64,000 bases of DNA, taken from Simmondsia chinensis (lineage: Eukaryota; Streptophyta; Magnoliopsida; Caryophyllales; Simmondsiaceae). The notes beneath the pieces are model-generated. The model was not told the origin of the DNA and ran no database searches. It worked only from the letters and a program-made list of their open reading frames with translations. Positions 54,040-64,000 of this stretch are shown here, piece by piece (position 1 is the first letter of the stretch; each line of letters begins with the position of its first letter). The stretch lies in NCBI GenBank assembly GCA_018398585.1, contig JAGTTD010000020.1, forward strand, positions 23,284,350 to 23,348,349. The letters run 5' to 3'. The position numbers and the translations under genes were made by a program.

Positions 54040-56430
54040 GAATAGTTTATTGAACATTCTCTCCACCACTCCGCCCCCCATCTCTCCTAACCAATAACAA
54101 ACCACCACCAGCGCCACCGGTACCGGCTCCCGGCACCGGACGTCCACCATTGCCACCGCCACCCACCACCTCCCCACTTATACTCCTCTTCATACAAACA
54201 TTAACCCTATCCCTCCTCCTACAACCACCACCAACAGACCCACCACCCCCCTTCTCTTCCATCAATTTTTCAATTTTAACCAGAAGACCAATGCCAATAC
54301 CCCGAGAAACGGTGTCCATTTTCGTTGATGGCTTACCTGAGAGAACAACAAATTCCTGGCTCAAGTATGTCTTTCGTAATTTCAGGTCAGTTTATGATGT
54401 ATTTGTTCCCGCTAAGAAGAGGCTAAGGTCTAGATGCTCGTATGGTTTTGTCCGGTTTCATAATCCTAGGGAAGCTGCTAGAGCAATTTCAACTATGAAT
54501 GGTAGATGGGTGGTCAAAGCTAAGCTTAGGGTTGAATGGGCTAACCCACCAAGAAGATCAACGGAGTCATCAGGCCGAAGCCAGTATCGTTCTAGGGCCA
54601 TTCAGCAGAGCAGAGACACTGGCCGATTACATGTTCAGGATGTGACACCTCCTACTCAGACCAGAGACTATGTGGGTTCTGACATTCCAAGGATCGTGGT
54701 TTCAAACACCAACAAGAATGTGGAGGATTGGCTTCAGTGGTCTATTATTGCGCACACATCGAGTGAGGTGAGTCTGGATAGTATTCTCACCTTTATCACA
54801 GAGAACGACCTTCACGGCTTAACCCCTAAAGGGTTAAGCACCAACACATTCGTCCTGGTCTGTGATTCCGCTGAGACTGTGGAGCTCTACCTCGGCCCTC
54901 ATTGCGAGGTTCTGCTTAGGAAATTCAGCAAGGTTTCTAAATACTCTGGCGAGATTCTTGGCTCACTTAACAGAAGAGTATGGATTGAGGTTTTTGGGCT
55001 GCCTGTCCAGTGTTGGACTAAGAAATGCTTTTCTGACCTCGCGGGATTATGGGGTAAGTTTATCAGGGCGGACTCGAGGATGTCATCCATGAGATGCATT
55101 GATGCTGCCAGATTTCTCATCGAAACATGCTCACCTTCACTGATTCACCAAATGGTGCAAGTCCATTTTAATGGAGTGACCCGATTGGCCCTGGTCAAGG
55201 AGGCCAGGACAAAGCTTATTTCAGATTACTCTCCTAGTGCTGTTGCTTTAGCTGCGTCGACCAGAATAGCGAGAGACCAAACCTCTTTGACATGGGGTCC
55301 ACAACCGGAACATCAATGCTCTACCCTAGTGCGCCCTGCCACACTGACTCAACATTCCCCTATTCATAGGATAGGAGTCTTGAGGGAAGGGGATCATGGA
55401 AGTCATAGTATCAGGCCAGTGTATGCCGATGTTAGCATTGATGGGCTGTCACGGGGTCAGCTTTCTATCCGCGTTGAAGGTCAGTATATTGGTAGGTGGT
55501 CTGTGGAATGCAGCTGGCCGCATGCTTCTCCTCTCCATCCGCCATCTCAAAGTGGTGTCCATCCAGTTCAGATTGTGCCAGAAAACCAACATATGCCTCC
55601 TCTGCTCCAATGGGTGGAGAGTGACATAGCCAGTTCAAATCAGTCTCACGCTCAGATACCGCATTTTGAGAATATCCTTCATGACTCCGCAAGTGAAGAT
55701 GATTCTGTGTCATAAGGACCGGAATTTCCCCCAGGTTTTGAGCCATTTACCGTGAACATGTCAGCGTCTTGTGTGGAGAGATCCAGTGAAGATGGGATGG
55801 GAAAAGGAAAAGATTTACTGACAAAAAGGAATAGAAAGGCGCTGAAGCAAAAGAAAAAGGAGAGTGAAAAGCGGGAGCTGCAGAAATTTCTTGAGGACAT
55901 GTCGCCTAGGAAAAGTACGCCGGAAAAGAACAAGGAATTAGGCAAACGAAAAAAGGGGAAGCAGGTCAGATGGGGGAAATTATCAAAGGCACCTCGGAGG
56001 AACAAGAAATGAAATAGGGAGAATAGATACGATTTGATCTCGGAAGCAAAGTATGATGAGATGATCCTTCAAGCGGAGCGGGTAATTGACATGGGGAGAA
56101 GTATTGGATTTAATTTCGATGGATTCGACCCTCCCATGGTGGCAGATCTGCTGGCTAAATGAGGCAGATGTTTTTGTCGTTGAGGCTCGATCTTGCTGTG
56201 GTCTCCTACGTGGGTGGATTGGTTCTTCTTCTTTTGGTTTCCCGGTTTTTGTTTGGTTTGTGCGTGTTTTGGATTGCGTGTGCTCGCTGTCTGTCCTTTC
56301 GGGTTTTGGGTGTTTTGGCTTTGTTTTTTTTTCCCTTCTTGTTCCTCCCTCCGTTTTCGGAGCAGCCTTGGCCTCGTCTTTTCGAGGGCCGTCTGTTCTT
56401 CGGCTTTGCCGATAATTATCAAAAAAAATA
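54040..56430 (+). mobile_element. LINE-like element with ORF1 but no ORF2
   Basis: A C-rich leader, ORF1 (54291-56162, disrupted), a GT-rich 3' UTR (TTTTTGTTTGGTTTGTGCG and similar) and an A8 end at about 56421-56428. Only 260 bases separate the ORF1 stop from the tail, so endonuclease and reverse transcriptase are absent. No target duplication was found. Confidence 0.8.
54291..56162 (+). pseudogene. LINE ORF1 with RRM and DUF4283-like domains, two nonsense codons
   Basis: Reads in one frame for 623 codons apart from TAA at 55713-55715 and TGA at 56010-56012; coding-type sequence continues after both (GPEFPPGFEPF after the first, SEAKYDEMILQAERVIDMGR after the second). The RRM lies near the N-terminus: RNP2 SIFVDGL, RNP1 SYGFVRF. 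The middle (from about residue 140) resembles DUF4283 of plant LINE ORF1 proteins: RVWIEVFGLPVQCW, DLAGLWGKFIRAD, CIDAARFLIET. A Lys-rich stretch follows. ORF1 proteins bind LINE RNA. I see no CCHC knuckle. The frame is also open upstream to 54150 but without an ATG. Confidence 0.82.
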
Positions 56431-56449
56431 TCCAATGGGAAGCTAATAG

Positions 56450-56705
56450 TTAAAAATTGAGGACACATTATGTATCGTTTTTTATTTGCAATTTTTGATT
56501 TTATAGAAACTAAAAAGCCAAATTTTTACACCATTTTAATTTATTTTTGATTTGTACTTTTTAATTTTTTTCATACTTTAAATGAAAATTAAAACAAGAA
56601 GCTAAAAGTAAAAAAAATAATAATAATTTTGAAAAATAACTTTCTAATTTCAAAAGTTAAAATTATAAACAGAAAAACGATATCAAACTAGCACCTAGAA
56701 AAAGA
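56450..56705. mobile_element. MITE-like A/T-rich element
   Basis: TTTTTAGTTTTxTTT blocks and AAACGATATCAAACTAGCACC at the right resemble the GGTATxxTTT family at 8720-9014. 56705-56860 is AT-rich with nothing named. Confidence 0.4.
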
Positions 56706-56863
56706 GTAAAGTTATTACTAAACCAAGATTATAGCTTTTAAGATAATTTTACAGCTTTCTAAGAAGTAATTATTGACACAAAAAAAATATTATTTTCAGA
56801 TACTTACAAACAAGGAGAGCTACAAAATTGCCTTAAAAACTACAATCTTACTCTCGCAATAAC

Positions 56864-56965
56864 AAAAACAACAACAACAACAAAAACCCAGTACCTCAAA
56901 GGCTCTCGCATGCAGAGTCTGTGAGGGACGGGATGTACGTAGCCTTATCACGTATACAGGGCTCC
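56864..56965 (-). mobile_element. Truncated Angio/RTE tail
   Basis: AACAACAACAACAACAAAAA, CCCAGTACCTCAAAGGCTCT, GATGTACGTAGCC, then stops. Flanks CGCAATAAC (56855-56863) and CGTAATAAC (56966-56974) look like a duplication with one change. Confidence 0.75.
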
Positions 56966-57024
56966 CGTAATAACTTTATATTATTTATAAGTTATATTAT
57001 TACTCTGATAATAAGAATTTTTGT

Positions 57025-57110
57025 TACAGTAAAAGTGGGAGATGAAGTAAGGAGGAAGCTAAGTAGCAACCAAGACGGCACGGCTGCTGAATGGCCGGGG
57101 AGAAGGTCAT
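57025..57110 (+). other. Orphan exon candidate
   Basis: Acceptor TTTTTGTTACAG and donor TCATTG/GTAACT bracket a frame reading KVGDEVRRKLSSNQDGTAAE then WPGRRSL. It is GC-richer than its surroundings. No neighbouring exon was found, and I do not recognise the protein. Confidence 0.3.
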
Positions 57111-57235
57111 TGGTAACTATGCATATTTTCTCAATCCCCATAATTTAATATCTTAAAATTTGAATAAATTATATAATTATTATTTTGAAATTTGATATAT
57201 TAATTTTTCAGTTTAAAATTTAATAAAATAATCTT

Positions 57236-58010
57236 GGAAAATTATCATTTATATACCTTGAGATTTGAGCATTTATCACTTAGGTAACCCGATATTTTAA
57301 TACATATATAATGGAGTATCTTGAAATCAAAGAGGGCACCGACATGTCGTCATTGAATCTCATGAGAATTCTGAAGTTAAACGTGCCTGGGTAAGAGCAG
57401 TACTCAGATGGGTGACTTCCTAGGAAGGGGAAGGCTACGTACATCCGTTCTACCAGACCCTGCCTAGGCAGGAACCCTTGAGGCACTGAGTATGTTGCTT
57501 TGCTTTGCTATTCAAGGTATCCTGAGGTTTGAAAATTTTATCCCTTAGTTACCCTATGATTGAATTTGATGAATTTTTGTAAGAATTTGATAAAGTTTAT
57601 ACAAAAAAATGTTGATATAATACGATAATATATATAAGCTAGTGTCAATATTTTCATAAAAATTCAACGAATTGTGATAAAATATTCACGAAATATTGAT
57701 ATAGACCACTTAAAAATTACCATAATTATGTATCATTTTTACATTTTGGCAACAAAAAAAAAAAATCAAACTCTAGTGAACATACTTGTCTATTGTTGAA
57801 ATCATGTTCAATTTTAACATTTTTTAACGAAAATTTATCAATTTTTGACAAAAGATACCTGGTTGATAAAATTTTAAAGCTTTAGGGTACCTAAGTGATA
57901 AAAAAAATCTGAAACTCAGGATACCTTATTGTATATATTAAAATATCATAGTATATAAGTAATAAATGTTCAAATCTCAGGGTACCTATAATTTTTCAAT
58001 AATCTTTTAG
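57236..58010. mobile_element. Long-TIR GGTACC element holding a 5S-SINE
   Basis: Left AAAATTATCATTTATATACC..CACTTAGGTAACCCGATATT and right ATATTAAAATATCATAGTA..CTCAGGGTACCTATAATTTT are inverted. Split by the SINE at 57329-57505. Confidence 0.65.
57329..57505 (+). mobile_element. Internally deleted 5S-headed SINE
   Basis: Head AAGAGGGCACCGACATG, then a diverged 5S block (GAATTCTGAAGTTAAACGTG, AGATGGGTGACTTCCTAGGA), jumping straight to AGGGGAAGGCTACGTACATC and GAGGCACTGAGTATGTTGC. The AGGTTGGGGG to TTCAGGG segment is missing. The duplication is weak (AGTATCTTGA and GGTATCCTGA). Confidence 0.8.
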
Positions 58011-58129
58011 TCCAAAAAATTATATTCATTAATAAAATAATCGAAATAGATGAGTATAAGAGTGTGAAATAGATTTTACTTTCATTCTTTTACACCATTC
58101 TTTGAACTATTTTATTAGAAAAATTATCA

Positions 58130-58905
58130 CTTAGGTACCTTGAGGTTTGATCATTTATTATGTAATTATTCTAAAGTTTTAAAATATACAATAGAATACC
58201 TTGAAGTCTAAAAATTTTATCATTTAGGTACCCTGATATTTTAAAATTTTACCAATCAGGTGTCATTCGTTCAAAATTCGATAGAGTTTCATTGAAATAT
58301 GCTCAGGTGAAACCTGATTCCAATATTATATAAATATAATCAGTGGAATTTGATATTTTTCCCAAAAAAATGCTTTGTGTTCAATTTTAGTGAGTTTTTT
58401 TTTTATCGTAATTCGTTGAATTTTTGTTAAAAAATATTGACATTAACTATATATTTGTTTATAATCTTGCATTAATTAGTATCTTTTGTATAAAATTGGT
58501 CCTAGTCTCGTAAAAATTTATCAAATTTCAACATAGTGTACAACAACAACAACAACAGACCCAGTGCCTTAAAGGCTTCCACATAAGCGGGGTTAGGGAG
58601 AGGTGGATGTATGCAGCCTTGCTCCTTCAAGGTGTAACCCTGCTGAAAGTCTGTTTTCGAGGACCCCCAATCTTATGGGGTTGGCAACACGAGGACTTTC
58701 CAGGAGGTCACCCATCCTGCTACTACCCTCGCCCAAACACGCTTAACTTTGGAGTTCTAATACATCCGGTGCTTTAGTGTCTGGTAAATGAACCCCGTAT
58801 AAACCAAATTCCAACAGGGGGTACCTCATCGCATATATTGAAGCCTCAGGTATCTACGTGATAAATGGCTAAACTCTAAGGTACCTAAGTGATAATTTCT
58901 CATTT
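58130..58905. mobile_element. Long-TIR GGTACC element holding a 5S-SINE
   Basis: Left AAAATTATCACTTAGGTACC..TTTGATCATTTAT and right GATAAATGGCTAAACTC..AAGGTACCTAAGTGATAATT are inverted copies. Interrupted at 58534-58804. Confidence 0.7.
58534..58804 (-). mobile_element. 5S-headed SINE with nearly full-length 5S head
   Basis: The minus strand matches plant 5S from ACCAGACACTAAAGCACCGG through TTAGAACTCCAAAGTTAAGC, GGATGGGTGACCTCCTGG and AGTCCTCGTGTTGC, then CAACCCCATAAGATTGGGGG and the tail. Flanked by CAAATTTCAACA (58522-58533) and CAAATTCCAACA (58805-58816). Confidence 0.88.
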
Positions 58906-59328
58906 TATTAAATATATATAACTTTTTAAACTAAAAAAATATTTTAAAAATTTATAAACTAAAAAATTAATACATTACACATCAGATAACTAATATATTA
59001 TTCACCCTAAAATTTGTGCTATTTTTATAAATATTTAAAGTTCCCTTTTTGGGGGTTCGTTGTGCAAAGCATGGATATTTGCTAATTGAATTAATTAAAA
59101 TAAATAAATAAATAAATAAAGGGGGAGTTTCTTGTAACTTAAGCAACACATTCTTTTAGAGGGCACAAATCTTGATTCTACTATTATTTAAATATATAAA
59201 AAAAATAATTGAGTCGAGTCAAATCGAGTACGTCCTTTTCTGTATGGCAATTTTAATTAATTTTAATGAATTTGAATCTGAATGGAGTTTAAGGGAGTTT
59301 TTAAATCTCTGTTTTAACTCAATTTGAC
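58906..59328. other. AT-rich DNA with an AAAT microsatellite
   Basis: AAATAAATAAATAAATAAA near 59098-59120. Otherwise nothing recognised. Confidence 0.4.
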
Positions 59329-59338
59329 TGCATAGTTA

Positions 59339-59519
59339 CAACAACAACAACAAACCTAGTGCCTCCAAAGGCTCCCGCAAAAGCAAGGTCAAGGGGGGTT
59401 AGATGTACGCAGCCTTTGCCCTTCCGGGAGCTATCTTAAAGGGAGGCTGTTTTTGAGGACCCCCAATCTGATAAGCTGGTCCGCAGCATAAAGCATTGTG
59501 GCCTGAGGCTGGTGTGTAG
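59339..59519 (-). mobile_element. RTE-LINE tail insertion, longer type
   Basis: After the tail it continues with GATAAGCTGGTCCGCAGCAT, paralleling the LINE at 48813 (GAGAAGCTTGTCAAAAGCAT). Perfect 10 bp duplication TGCATAGTTA at 59329-59338 and 59520-59529. Confidence 0.88.
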
Positions 59520-59534
59520 TGCATAGTTATGAGG

Positions 59535-60058
59535 TATAAATGAGAACTGAGATTGAGCTTGCTAGATTTTGGCTTGTCTACATTTAGCTTGAAGCTCACC
59601 AAGCTTGGAAATTTTGAGCTCAAACTGAGCTACGACTGACAAAACCTAATATGACAAGAACACGTTACGAAGGAGCAGGTTTGATTAGGGATATTAAGCC
59701 CGATTGAATTTGGGTTGATGTTAACCTATTCAGATAATTTGATTGAATTGATATGAGTCGGGGCAAACCGTTTCATAACGTTTAACCCATTTAAATAGTT
59801 GGGTACAGTTAGTTGAATGGTATACTACTACTATTATATATATAAACCTTCATATCAGTCATAACCTACACACATAAGATAATTTGAACTATATTTCGTC
59901 ATCTAAATTTAAAATTTTATTTTAACAATTATAAATAAATTGCTAGTATCAACTGTAAAGTGTATTATTATACTTTCATAAGTTAACAAACTAACAAATA
60001 ACAAAAAATCGCCCATATAATTAAATGAGTAACTCACAAGTTACCAATTTATTAATTG
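59535..60058. repeat. Degenerate repeats, no gene
   Basis: AGCTTGAAGCTCACCAAGC motifs at the left, then AT-rich DNA with ATTTGGGTTGATG and GTTTAACCCATTTAAA pieces. Confidence 0.35.
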
Positions 60059-60066
60059 GGTTGGAT

Positions 60067-60704
60067 GGAAGATAAAATGAAGAAGCAATGTTTGAAGTGG
60101 TTTAGGCGCATTAGGAGGAGACCAACCACCGTTCCAGTCAGAAGATGCAATTAGCTCTGTACCACGCTAGACAGGAGAGGAAGAAGAAGGCCAAAGATGG
60201 GATGACTGCAGCCGATACGGCAGGACCTTGCCCACCTAAACCCACGGGAGGGGATGGCCTTAGATAGAGCTCGATGGAAGACTAGCATAGAGGTAGCAGA
60301 AGTAGCGGCCTCTTATCTTTGCTTATTTTGCTATACTTGTGTTCCTAGGCATATAGGCCTATTAGGGTGCACCTATCTACCTATTCGCCTATCTGGTTAC
60401 TATCTGTTTACTTGCTTATTTTTGCTGCCTTAAGGGGCATTGTTTTTGCCTTGAAGCCTCCTCTAGGGTATTATGCTTTGTATTACTTACTTTATGCTAT
60501 GTTTTACTCTTATGCATTGATGCCCTATTACTCACAGGTAGTCATGATGCGATGACATCACGTCTATCAGGTTGGGGATCCTCGGAAACAGCCTCTCTTC
60601 AAGTTACACCCTGGTGGGGGAAGGCTGCATACATCAACATCCCCCCCCCCCCCAGCCCCCGCTTTTGCGGGAGCCCTTGAGGCACTAGGATTGTTGATGT
60701 TGTT
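60067..60704 (+). mobile_element. RTE-clade LINE 3' end with Angio tail
   Basis: The first 240 bases read in one frame, with two stops, as EDKMKKQCLKWFRRIRRRPT, VPVRRC, RRGRRRPKMG, IRQDLAHL and GMALDRARWKTSIEVAEVAA: the C-terminal end of an RTE reverse transcriptase. About 290 bases of 3' UTR follow, then the tail from CAGGTTGGGGATCCTCGGAA to GCACTAGGATTGTTGATG. Flanked by GGTTGGAT at 60059-60066 and 60705-60712. This copy ties the SINE tail to a LINE. Confidence 0.9.
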
Positions 60705-60829
60705 GGTTGGATAAGACTTAAGGGCTCTTATCGCATTTATTAAATGGGTCAAGTTCATGTTGACTCCTTTTCTAAGACCCCTTTAATTAACATGGACAGG
60801 ACATGCCATGCCATGCCACGCACAATACA

Positions 60830-61110
60830 CTGGTTAGCCTTAAGCTTGGCTAGTCAATGAATCGCGCACGACATGGCTCAACTTAGCTCAATTGAGCTAA
60901 AATCCAGCTTGGCAAAGCTTGTCTCGATAAACTCAATTAAGCTCATTTAATCTCGATTATGCTCGAACTTGGCTTCATTTAGCACATTTAAGCTCATAAG
61001 TTGTAACATTAGGTCATTTAGGCTCACAAACTTAAAAACTCGAGCTTTTATAGGCTCAAGCTCAATCAAGCCGATTTTTCCGAGCTTTTCAACAAGCTAA
61101 TTCACATAGC
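60830..61110. repeat. GAGCTCG-type relic
   Basis: GCTTGGCAAAGCTTGTCTCG and CTCAATCAAGCCG motifs. 61110-61910 beyond it is AT-rich with nothing named. Confidence 0.45.
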
Positions 61111-61919
61111 TATTTATATAATTGCTAATTAATCCTCGTTAGTTTTTTTACGAAGTGGAGATATTTGAGCTACGAATAATCTATATGGAATCAAATGGAC
61201 CATTTGTCGAACTCAACCCATTTATCAGTTAGGTTAAGAAGTCTCAACTCTTACCCAACTAATTAACAAACAGGTAACTCGCCAGCTACCTGTTTAATTA
61301 TATACGTAACTTTTTTTATCGCATGCGAATTTGTTAACTTACAAATATATTGACATACACACGGTTGATATCAACATATTTATAATTGTCAAAATAAATA
61401 ATTAAATCAACATGACCAAATATACTCCATATTACCTTATGACAAAGCATATAAAACTATATATATAATGACAATAGTATAACATTCAAATAACGAACAC
61501 AACTATATGAATAACATGTATGCCAACAGGTTGACTTGAACCGATTGCCTATATGGGTTAGACATGTAACTTACCCTGACTCGAAAAATATGGACTCAAA
61601 TCCACTATCTTGTTATCATATACGTGTCATATTATAATGTTGAATCTAATTATGCCAACTCTAGTGAGAAAATCGAGCTATACCGAGCACTTAAGAGGTC
61701 AATACCGCACTCTTTACAAGAAAATCTCATCCGGACCAAAAATAACTTATAGCCTGAACCAAAGCTCCATTTGTTTTGACGAAAAATCTACCCATATCAA
61801 TTATATTATTTTTTTTGCACAATTTTATAACAACTATAAAAAGGAATTAAATCTCCTTTAGCAAAATAGGAAAATATTCTCCTTCACAGAGAGAAAAACA
61901 GTTTACTCGATAATCTCAC

Positions 61920-62159
61920 AGAAGGAACATACCCAGTGCCTCAAAGGCTCCCGCCTACACAAGGTCTGGGAGGGGGACGGATGTACGCAGCCTTTCCCCT
62001 TCAGGGTGTTAACCTGAAGAGAGGATGTTTTCTAGTGCCCCCAACCTGAGGGTGAAGACTTCCCAGGAGGTCACCCATCCTGGTACTACTCTCGCCCAAG
62101 CACGCTTAACTTCGGAGTTCTAATGGGATCTGGTGACGACGTGTTGGTGCCCTCTTTGG
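61920..62159 (-). mobile_element. 5S-headed SINE, best conserved 5S core
   Basis: The minus strand reads ATCCCATTAGAACTCCGAAG, TTAAGCGTGCTTGGGCGAGA, GTAGTACCAGGATGGGTGAC and CTCCTGGGAAGTC, essentially identical to plant 5S rRNA there. Then CTCAGGTTGGGGG and the tail to GGGTATGTTCCTTC. Duplication TAATCTCAC at 61911-61919 and 62160-62168. Confidence 0.92.
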
Positions 62160-62169
62160 TAATCTCACG

Positions 62170-63060
62170 ACTCATAAGAAATTGAAAAAAAATAGGCTTT
62201 TTATAACAAAATTCGGAAGGAGCTTTAGAAAATTTTTTGTAAAAAACAAGCACCTTTCAGGTTGCCCGAAAGTAAACACAGGAAGTAAGATTTTGTGAGA
62301 ATTACGCATTTGCCCTCTTATCTGGTTGTTCGAAAATTGGCAGAACATAGGAAGTGAAAATTCATTAACAATTTCCAATTCCTGCAAAATATAGGAAGTA
62401 ATTTACTTACCCGGAACCCCTCGTGCCGATAAGTTCTAATTCTTTTGCTTTTACTTAAACCCCCGAAGAAGTTTATTCCTTATTTTGACGACCACACGCT
62501 TTATACCTATTTTCTGAGTAGTTGAAGCATGAATTAAGTTCCTGAAAAATACAACTTTTCGTAGAAAGCCCCGGTCATCTACTCTTATCATAGGAATCCA
62601 GTTTCCACTTAAACACAAGAAAATGTGTTTTTCCCTCCACCTGGTTTTCAGTACATCAAAAATGAAAACTGAAAACAGAAAATGGAAAACGACACCAAAC
62701 ACGCACAAATTTACTATAACGAACTCTATTACAACAAACATCGCGTAGCAAACAGAGGGGGTGGGTCCGATACAACCCACCCCTTCCCCCATCGCTCCTG
62801 TACTATACAACGCTACGCAAAACGCTATCCTCGTTTTAATGGGCGTTCGAGAGTCATCTTAGGGGAGCGTTTCGTAATAGCATTTCTGGGTAAAAGCAGC
62901 ATTTGGCAAATGCTATTCCGAAGCATTTGGCAGTTCCAAATAGCGTTTCGAATCTCAGTTTAGAGAATTACCCTTATACGTTTTAACATAATTGCAGAGT
63001 GTGACTCAAACTGTTACATACAACTCAAACTGCTATTTTTACCGAACACAGCGTATCTCG
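62170..63060. other. MITE fragments, no gene
   Basis: AGCATTTGGC and GCGTTTCG motifs in both directions near 62870-62950 suggest a small TIR element. The rest is unassigned. Confidence 0.35.
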
Positions 63061-63094
63061 CTTCGTAAACGCATGGAAGCATCCCCCATACTAC

Positions 63095-63174
63095 CTTGAT
63101 TTTAATACAAGGATCAAGTCTTCTTCTATGGATGCCTGCTCAGCTTCCCATCTCTTCATAGCTTCAGGCAAAGC
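63095..63174 (-). other. Orphan exon candidate
   Basis: Minus strand between AAGCAGGTAG and the donor TCAAG/GTAGTA reads ALPEAMKRWEAEQASIEEDL then ILVLKS in phase 0-2. The composition looks like a real helix, but 80 bases can stay open by chance. The protein is not recognised. If real, the rest of the gene lies beyond the window or in exons I missed. Confidence 0.35.
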
Positions 63175-63386
63175 CTACCTGCTTTAAAAATAGGATTAAT
63201 ACCATAGTTGCAGCAGCGGGGGCAAAAGCGGGAATTGGCGAGCGGACAGTAAGTTTCTATAGTTGGGATCACGGAGGGAGGGCTTATAATACTATATAAG
63301 ATAATAAAAAAAATTAGTAAAATGTGTCACTGATTGAGTACTAACCAAGAAAATTGAATACTGTAATGAATAAGATCACGAAATTG

Positions 63387-63958
63387 AGGGGTGTAATCGA
63401 GTCAAGTCGAGCCGAGTATCTCAGCACTCGACTCGAACTTGATTCGAGTAGTTAATTTTGCTTGAACTCGAACTTGATTAACTATTCAAGTACTCGACTC
63501 GATTCGAGTACTCGTTTATTATGCATAGAAACATTCAAAGAATTAGCTATATTATAATATTATTCCATACACTCGAACATTAGTTAAACTCAATTTAAAT
63601 ACTCAATTATTCTATACTCTTGCATTCTACTATTAATATCACAAGCCAACCATTTTAAAAGAAAATAATACACAAGAACTACTTCATACAAGTCAAGTAT
63701 CGAGTCGAGTACCGCTTCGAGTATCGAGTCGAGCACTTAATCAAGTATCGAGTCGAGTATTTATTCGAGTATCAAGTCGAGTATTTATTCGAGTGTCGAG
63801 TCAACTATTTATTCGAGTGTCGAGCCAAGTATTTCACTACTCATCTCGTACTCGTTTATTAATCGAATATCTGTTGATACTCGAACTCGGTTAATTCGAG
63901 TTCGAGTCGAGTTTTACTCACGAGCCATTCGTGAGCGGCTTGGATCATTTACACCCCT
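63387..63958. mobile_element. hAT-like element built of TCGAGT repeats
   Basis: Ends AGGGGTGTAA and TTACACCCCT, flanked by AATTG at 63382-63386 and 63959-63963. The interior has many TATCGAGTCGAGTA-type units and no coding sequence. Confidence 0.75.
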
Positions 63959-64000
63959 AATTGACTCCAACATATCCAAACAATTCAATCATTGTTTAAG

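Noticed and set aside
54047..54364. Minus-strand Gly-rich frame over the LINE leader
   Set aside because: Shadow of the C-rich leader of the plus-strand LINE ORF1.
56086..56453. Phe/Leu/Trp-rich frames that look membrane-like
   Set aside because: They lie in the GT-rich LINE 3' UTR, whose composition alone gives hydrophobic translations.
61990..62155. Functional 5S rRNA gene
   Set aside because: The 5S block is single, lacks a T-run terminator at its end, continues into a SINE tail and sits between target-site duplications.

Overview
This is a gene-poor, transposon-rich stretch of a plant nuclear genome, almost certainly a eudicot. Three of the four protein genes found are split by long introns with plant-type GT..AG sites. 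A tRNA-Leu gene is intact, and the intergenic DNA is layered SINEs, LINEs, TIR elements and miniature LTR elements. I cannot name the species.

The genes, left to right: (1) an N-acetyltransferase 9-like gene on the minus strand, six small exons spread over 6285-13036; it is easy to miss because no exon exceeds 180 bases. (2) tRNA-Leu(CAG), minus strand, 15827-15907. (3) A two-RRM hnRNP/Musashi-type RNA-binding protein on the minus strand, 19958-26578, with a leader intron that puts the promoter near 28.9 kb and a proposed tiny last coding exon 4.5 kb beyond the rest. (4) An intronless PRP6/STABILIZED1 U5 snRNP protein on the plus strand, 35055-38117. (5) A five-exon BTB/POZ-NPH3 protein, DOT3-like, on the minus strand, 41583-46784. 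Genes 3 and 4 are divergent and about 6 kb apart. Nothing suggests a functional cluster; these are ordinary single-copy-type plant genes.

The most interesting content is the mobile DNA. A set of about 220-270 bp elements joins a 5S rRNA-derived head, with the 5S internal promoter still readable, to a tail that I recognise as the 'Angio-domain' of plant SINEs and that ends in GTT/CAA repeats. The same tail is the 3' end of RTE-clade LINE fragments present here (60067-60704, 17640-18145, 48813-49425). So the window shows the SINE, its probable LINE partner, 5'-truncated tail-only copies, an internally deleted copy and an inverted chimera, many with clear target-site duplications. Other elements: a complete 562 bp TRIM with 196 bp LTRs, a LINE-like element with only an RRM/DUF4283 ORF1 (two in-frame stops), a 5'-truncated LINE with an RNase H region nested in a long-TIR element, hAT-like elements with 8 bp duplications, tRNA-derived SINEs, and several MITE families. 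Several lie in introns or next to splice sites and stop codons of the host genes.

From 46.8 kb to 64 kb I find no complete host gene, only repeats and two weak orphan-exon candidates (57025-57110 plus, 63095-63174 minus).
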